Below, in pieces: positions 61,854 to 64,000 of a stretch of 64,000 bases of DNA. The first letter of the stretch is position 1. Each line of letters opens with the position of its first letter. The notes below the pieces were generated by a model. It was given only the letters and a program-made list of their open reading frames with translations, did not search any database and was not told the DNA's origin. This stretch comes from Ectopseudomonas chengduensis (lineage in GTDB: Bacteria; Pseudomonadota; Gammaproteobacteria; Pseudomonadales; Pseudomonadaceae): positions 18,981 to 82,980 of the forward strand of contig NZ_JACFYZ010000018.1 of NCBI RefSeq assembly GCF_015712065.1, in the 5' to 3' direction. Made by a program: the position numbers and the translations under genes.

Positions 61854-63788
61854 GTGTTCGCCATCGTTTCCATGTTGCGTAGCCGTTTATTGCGCCCGGT
61901 GTTCGTCGCGCTTGGCCTGGCCATGTTGGTGCAGGTCGGTTTGGCTGTTTGGCTGATGCGCGCCTCGGTCGACGGAATGGTCGAGGATCTGGCGCAGCGC
62001 CTTGGTGGTGAGAGCCGCCGTCTTGGCGAAGAGCTGAACATGGCTGAGCGCGAGATGAGTCAGGGCCTTGCGGCGTTGGCGAGCAGTACCCGCACTCGCC
62101 TGGGCGAAGGGCTTTCTGGCCAGTTGAAGAGTGAGCAGGCGCAACTGCGTGTGGTGCTCGAGGGCAATCTCAAGCAGTCCGGCCAGGCGCTGGCGCAATT
62201 GCTGGCCGGGGTGGCGCCAAAGTCGATCTGGGATCTGGATATTCCTGCGCTCACTGCACTTACCCGAATCGCCCAGCAGGATCCGGCGGTGCTGTTCGCC
62301 ATCATCTATGACGCCGAAGGCAAGCGCCTGACGCGCAACTTCAATCGCAGTAATGCACAGGTGCGTGAGCTGGTCGCTGCCGGGCAGGGTGACTCGCCGC
62401 TGGATAAGTTGGTGGAGGCGGCCTCGCGTGATCCGCGTGTATACGTGGTCGAGGCGCAAATCAGTCCGATGGGGGCATCGATCGGCAAGGTCCAGATGGG
62501 CCTGTCGCTGGATCTGGTGGAAAAGGAGCTGACGGCGCTGGACGGTCGTTTCGCGTCGTTGGTCAGTGGTGCGGGTGAGTTGGTCGACAGCAGTCTGGCT
62601 GGCGCTTCCGAAGAGGCGACCGGTGCGCTGCGCGAGCGTCTGCAGTCGGCTGAGCGCTACACCCAGGAAATGGCGCGCAACGGTGGTGAGTCGGTGCGCG
62701 TGGCGGCGGATTCGCTGCGCTGGAACATCGCCCTCGGCCTATTGATCGTCGGGGCGCTGGCAATGCTAGTGGTCGCCCTTGTGTTGGGCTGGCGAGTGCT
62801 GAGTCGCTTGCGCCTGCTTAGTGCGGCGCTCAATGACCTGGCGGCGGGCGAGGGCGATCTGACGCGGCGCGTGAGCATCGACAGTCAGGACGAGGTCGGC
62901 GAGATGGCCGATGCAGTCAATCGCTTCATCGCCAAGCTGCAACCCATCGTGCGTGAGTCGGGTGAGGTGGCGTTGCGCACTGGTGAGCAGATTCGCAGCC
63001 TGACTCAGCGCGGCGTGGCGGCCGAGGCCGCGGCCGGCCGGCAGCGCGATGAGGTGGCGGGCAGTCTGCAGGCGTTGGAGCAGATGGCCGACGAGGCGCA
63101 GGCGGAAAGCCAGGCCATGCAGGACGCGTTGCAGCGCGTCGACACCATCCGCCAGGCGGCGCATGAGAACGCGGCTATCGCTCAGCGTCTGTCCACGCTG
63201 ATCGAGGGCTTGGTGGCACGGGTGGCCGATGGTTCGGCGGTGATCGAGCGCCTGGCCAAGCAGAGCGAGCAGATCGAGGTGGTGCTGACGGTGATTCAGT
63301 CCATTGCCGAGCAGACCAACCTGCTAGCGCTCAATGCCGCCATCGAGGCCGCGCGCGCTGGCGAGAGTGGGCGTGGGTTTGCCGTGGTGGCTGACGAGGT
63401 GCGTGCGCTGGCGAGCAAGACTCAGCAGTCAACCGGCGATATCCAGACCCATATCGCTGCCCTGCAGCGGGGCGCGCAGGAGGCGGTTGCCGCCATCGCC
63501 CAGGCGGGCGCGCAAGGTAGTGAAGGGCTGCAGGTGCTGCGTGACAGTGCCCGTCTACAGCAGTCGGTGCAGCAGTCGGTGGATGAAGTACATGGCGCCA
63601 TCAATGCAGCGACTCAGGCAGCGGCACACCAGGCGCAAGGGGCTGGAGCGGTACGCGGGCGTGTCGAGACCATCCATGCCGAAGCGCGGCATGCGGCCGA
63701 GGCGGTGGCGGCGATTGCCGGCAACGCGCGAGCGTTGGATGAGTTGGCAGCGCAGCTCAAGGCCAGTCTGGGGCAGTTCAAGGTGTAG
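61854..63788 (+). CDS. Methyl-accepting chemotaxis protein
   Basis: A 644-residue chemoreceptor. TM1 (RPVFVALGLAMLVQVGLAVWLM) is followed by a periplasmic sensor of about 250 residues, TM2 (IALGLLIVGALAMLVVALVLGW), HAMP, and the signalling hairpin with IAEQTNLLALNAAIEAARAG. The ligand-binding part is not a family I can name. Start GTG 61854 lies eight bases after AGGAG; the frame is open to 61845 and an ATG at 61872 is a further alternative. The sigma-28-like site upstream fits flagellar co-regulation. Confidence 0.93.
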   Translation: MFAIVSMLRSRLLRPVFVALGLAMLVQVGLAVWLMRASVDGMVEDLAQRLGGESRRLGEELNMAEREMSQGLAALASSTRTRLGEGLSGQLKSEQAQLRVVLEGNLKQSGQALAQLLAGVAPKSIWDLDIPALTALTRIAQQDPAVLFAIIYDAEGKRLTRNFNRSNAQVRELVAAGQGDSPLDKLVEAASRDPRVYVVEAQISPMGASIGKVQMGLSLDLVEKELTALDGRFASLVSGAGELVDSSLAGASEEATGALRERLQSAERYTQEMARNGGESVRVAADSLRWNIALGLLIVGALAMLVVALVLGWRVLSRLRLLSAALNDLAAGEGDLTRRVSIDSQDEVGEMADAVNRFIAKLQPIVRESGEVALRTGEQIRSLTQRGVAAEAAAGRQRDEVAGSLQALEQMADEAQAESQAMQDALQRVDTIRQAAHENAAIAQRLSTLIEGLVARVADGSAVIERLAKQSEQIEVVLTVIQSIAEQTNLLALNAAIEAARAGESGRGFAVVADEVRALASKTQQSTGDIQTHIAALQRGAQEAVAAIAQAGAQGSEGLQVLRDSARLQQSVQQSVDEVHGAINAATQAAAHQAQGAGAVRGRVETIHAEARHAAEAVAAIAGNARALDELAAQLKASLGQFKV

Positions 63789-63829
63789 GGGGGGGGCTGT
63801 GCACACCTCGCTGCTCTAAGGTCTTGGCG

Positions 63830-63853
63830 GGTGCGCGCAGCGGCGCACCCTGC
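63830..63853 (-). repeat. Degenerate REP element
   Basis: Minus strand GCAG followed by a GGTGCGC / GCGCACC hairpin; the head is GCAG instead of GTAG. It lies between the chemoreceptor stop and the tRNA terminator. Confidence 0.6.
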
Positions 63854-63879
63854 GGGGTGGCGCGCTTTTTCGTGGGTAA

Positions 63880-63910
63880 TAAAAAACCGAGCCATTGGCT
63901 CGGTTTTTTG
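63880..63910. terminator. Bidirectional intrinsic terminator
   Basis: AAAAAACCGAGCCA/TGGCTCGGTTTTTT stem with A-run and T-run, between the chemoreceptor gene and the tRNA-Leu, which ends five bases away on the minus strand. Confidence 0.9.
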
Positions 63911-63915
63911 AAATT

Positions 63916-64000
63916 TGGTGCCCAGGAGAAGACTCGAACTTCCACGACCGTTAAGTCACTGATACCTGAAACCAGCGCGTCTACCAATTCCGCCACCTGG
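63916..64000 (-). tRNA. tRNA-Leu(CAG), 5' end cut by window
   Basis: The minus strand reads as a class II tRNA. The 3' CCA is encoded (TGG at 63916–63918), the T-arm is GTTCGAGTC, the anticodon loop TTCAGGT between CTGGT and ATCAG gives anticodon CAG, and the long variable arm and D-arm GGAATTGGTAGAC are typical of tRNA-Leu. Two bases of the acceptor 5' strand lie outside the window. In P. aeruginosa a tRNA-Leu also lies between purA and rnr. Confidence 0.93.

Noticed and set aside
63786..63797. G9 run after the chemoreceptor stop as a phase-variation site
   Set aside because: It starts in the stop codon and lies outside the coding region, so length changes would not switch the protein.

Overview
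The window is a contiguous, gene-dense stretch of a Gammaproteobacterial chromosome of the genus Pseudomonas. The gene order (wapR–waaL–msbA–hldE, then parC/parE–cpdA–nudF–thiC–opmH–waaA, serB–fimX–psd–rhdA–motAB–rsgA–orn–queG–nnrD–tsaE–amiB–mutL–miaA–hfq–hflX–hflKC–hisZ–purA) is the one I know from P. aeruginosa PA4938–PA5003, read in reverse with local rearrangements. The GTAG-headed palindromic repeats and overall style suggest the P. mendocina/oleovorans group, but that is an inference from memory, not a test. I see no prophage, insertion sequence, CRISPR array or integrated plasmid.

Region 1 (1–10.6 kb) is an LPS core and envelope block with visibly lower GC than the rest. It holds a 5'-truncated glycosyltransferase, a WapR-like rhamnosyltransferase, the O-antigen ligase WaaL, two opposing LPS-kinase-like genes (one lacking its catalytic Asp), the lipid A-core flippase MsbA, a Mig-14-like protein, a DnpA-like PIG-L de-N-acetylase, and HldE for ADP-heptose synthesis. 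Region 2 (10.7–13.2 kb) is a pair of acyl-CoA dehydrogenases. Region 3 (13.3–22.6 kb, minus strand) encodes an orphan PqiC-like lipoprotein, ParC, an aspartyl protease, a phytase-like esterase, ParE, YqiA, CpdA, a DUF1249 protein and NudF, many with overlapping start and stop codons. Region 4 (22.8–29.5 kb) has TPP-riboswitch-controlled thiC, the TolC-type OpmH, WaaA, and a LysR regulator divergent from an SMR efflux gene, with a palindromic operator between them.

Region 5 (29.5–35.6 kb) has an FAD oxidoreductase and aldo/keto reductase pair, a degenerate Nudix-like protein, an AhpA/YtjB membrane protein with a cyclase-like C-terminus, and serB. Region 6 (35.6–45 kb) is a signalling and motility cluster: FimX, a PilZ-like protein, Psd, RhdA and an HDOD protein on the minus strand, divergent from motAB behind a sigma-28-like promoter. 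Region 7 (45–60 kb) is housekeeping: RsgA, a membrane-anchored methyltransferase, Orn, QueG, NnrD, TsaE, AmiB, MutL, MiaA, Hfq, HflX, HflK and HflC. It is followed by a frameshifted DUF2065 gene containing a perfect 22-bp palindrome, then HisZ and PurA. Region 8 (61.7–64 kb) has a chemotaxis receptor and a tRNA-Leu(CAG) cut by the window edge.

The most unusual signals are non-coding or structural. They are the perfect palindrome that breaks the DUF2065 gene, two ~140-bp nested palindromic elements whose arms co-vary, REP/BIME repeats whose GTAG heads supply stop codons of flanking genes, and several proteins that keep a fold while losing its catalytic residues.
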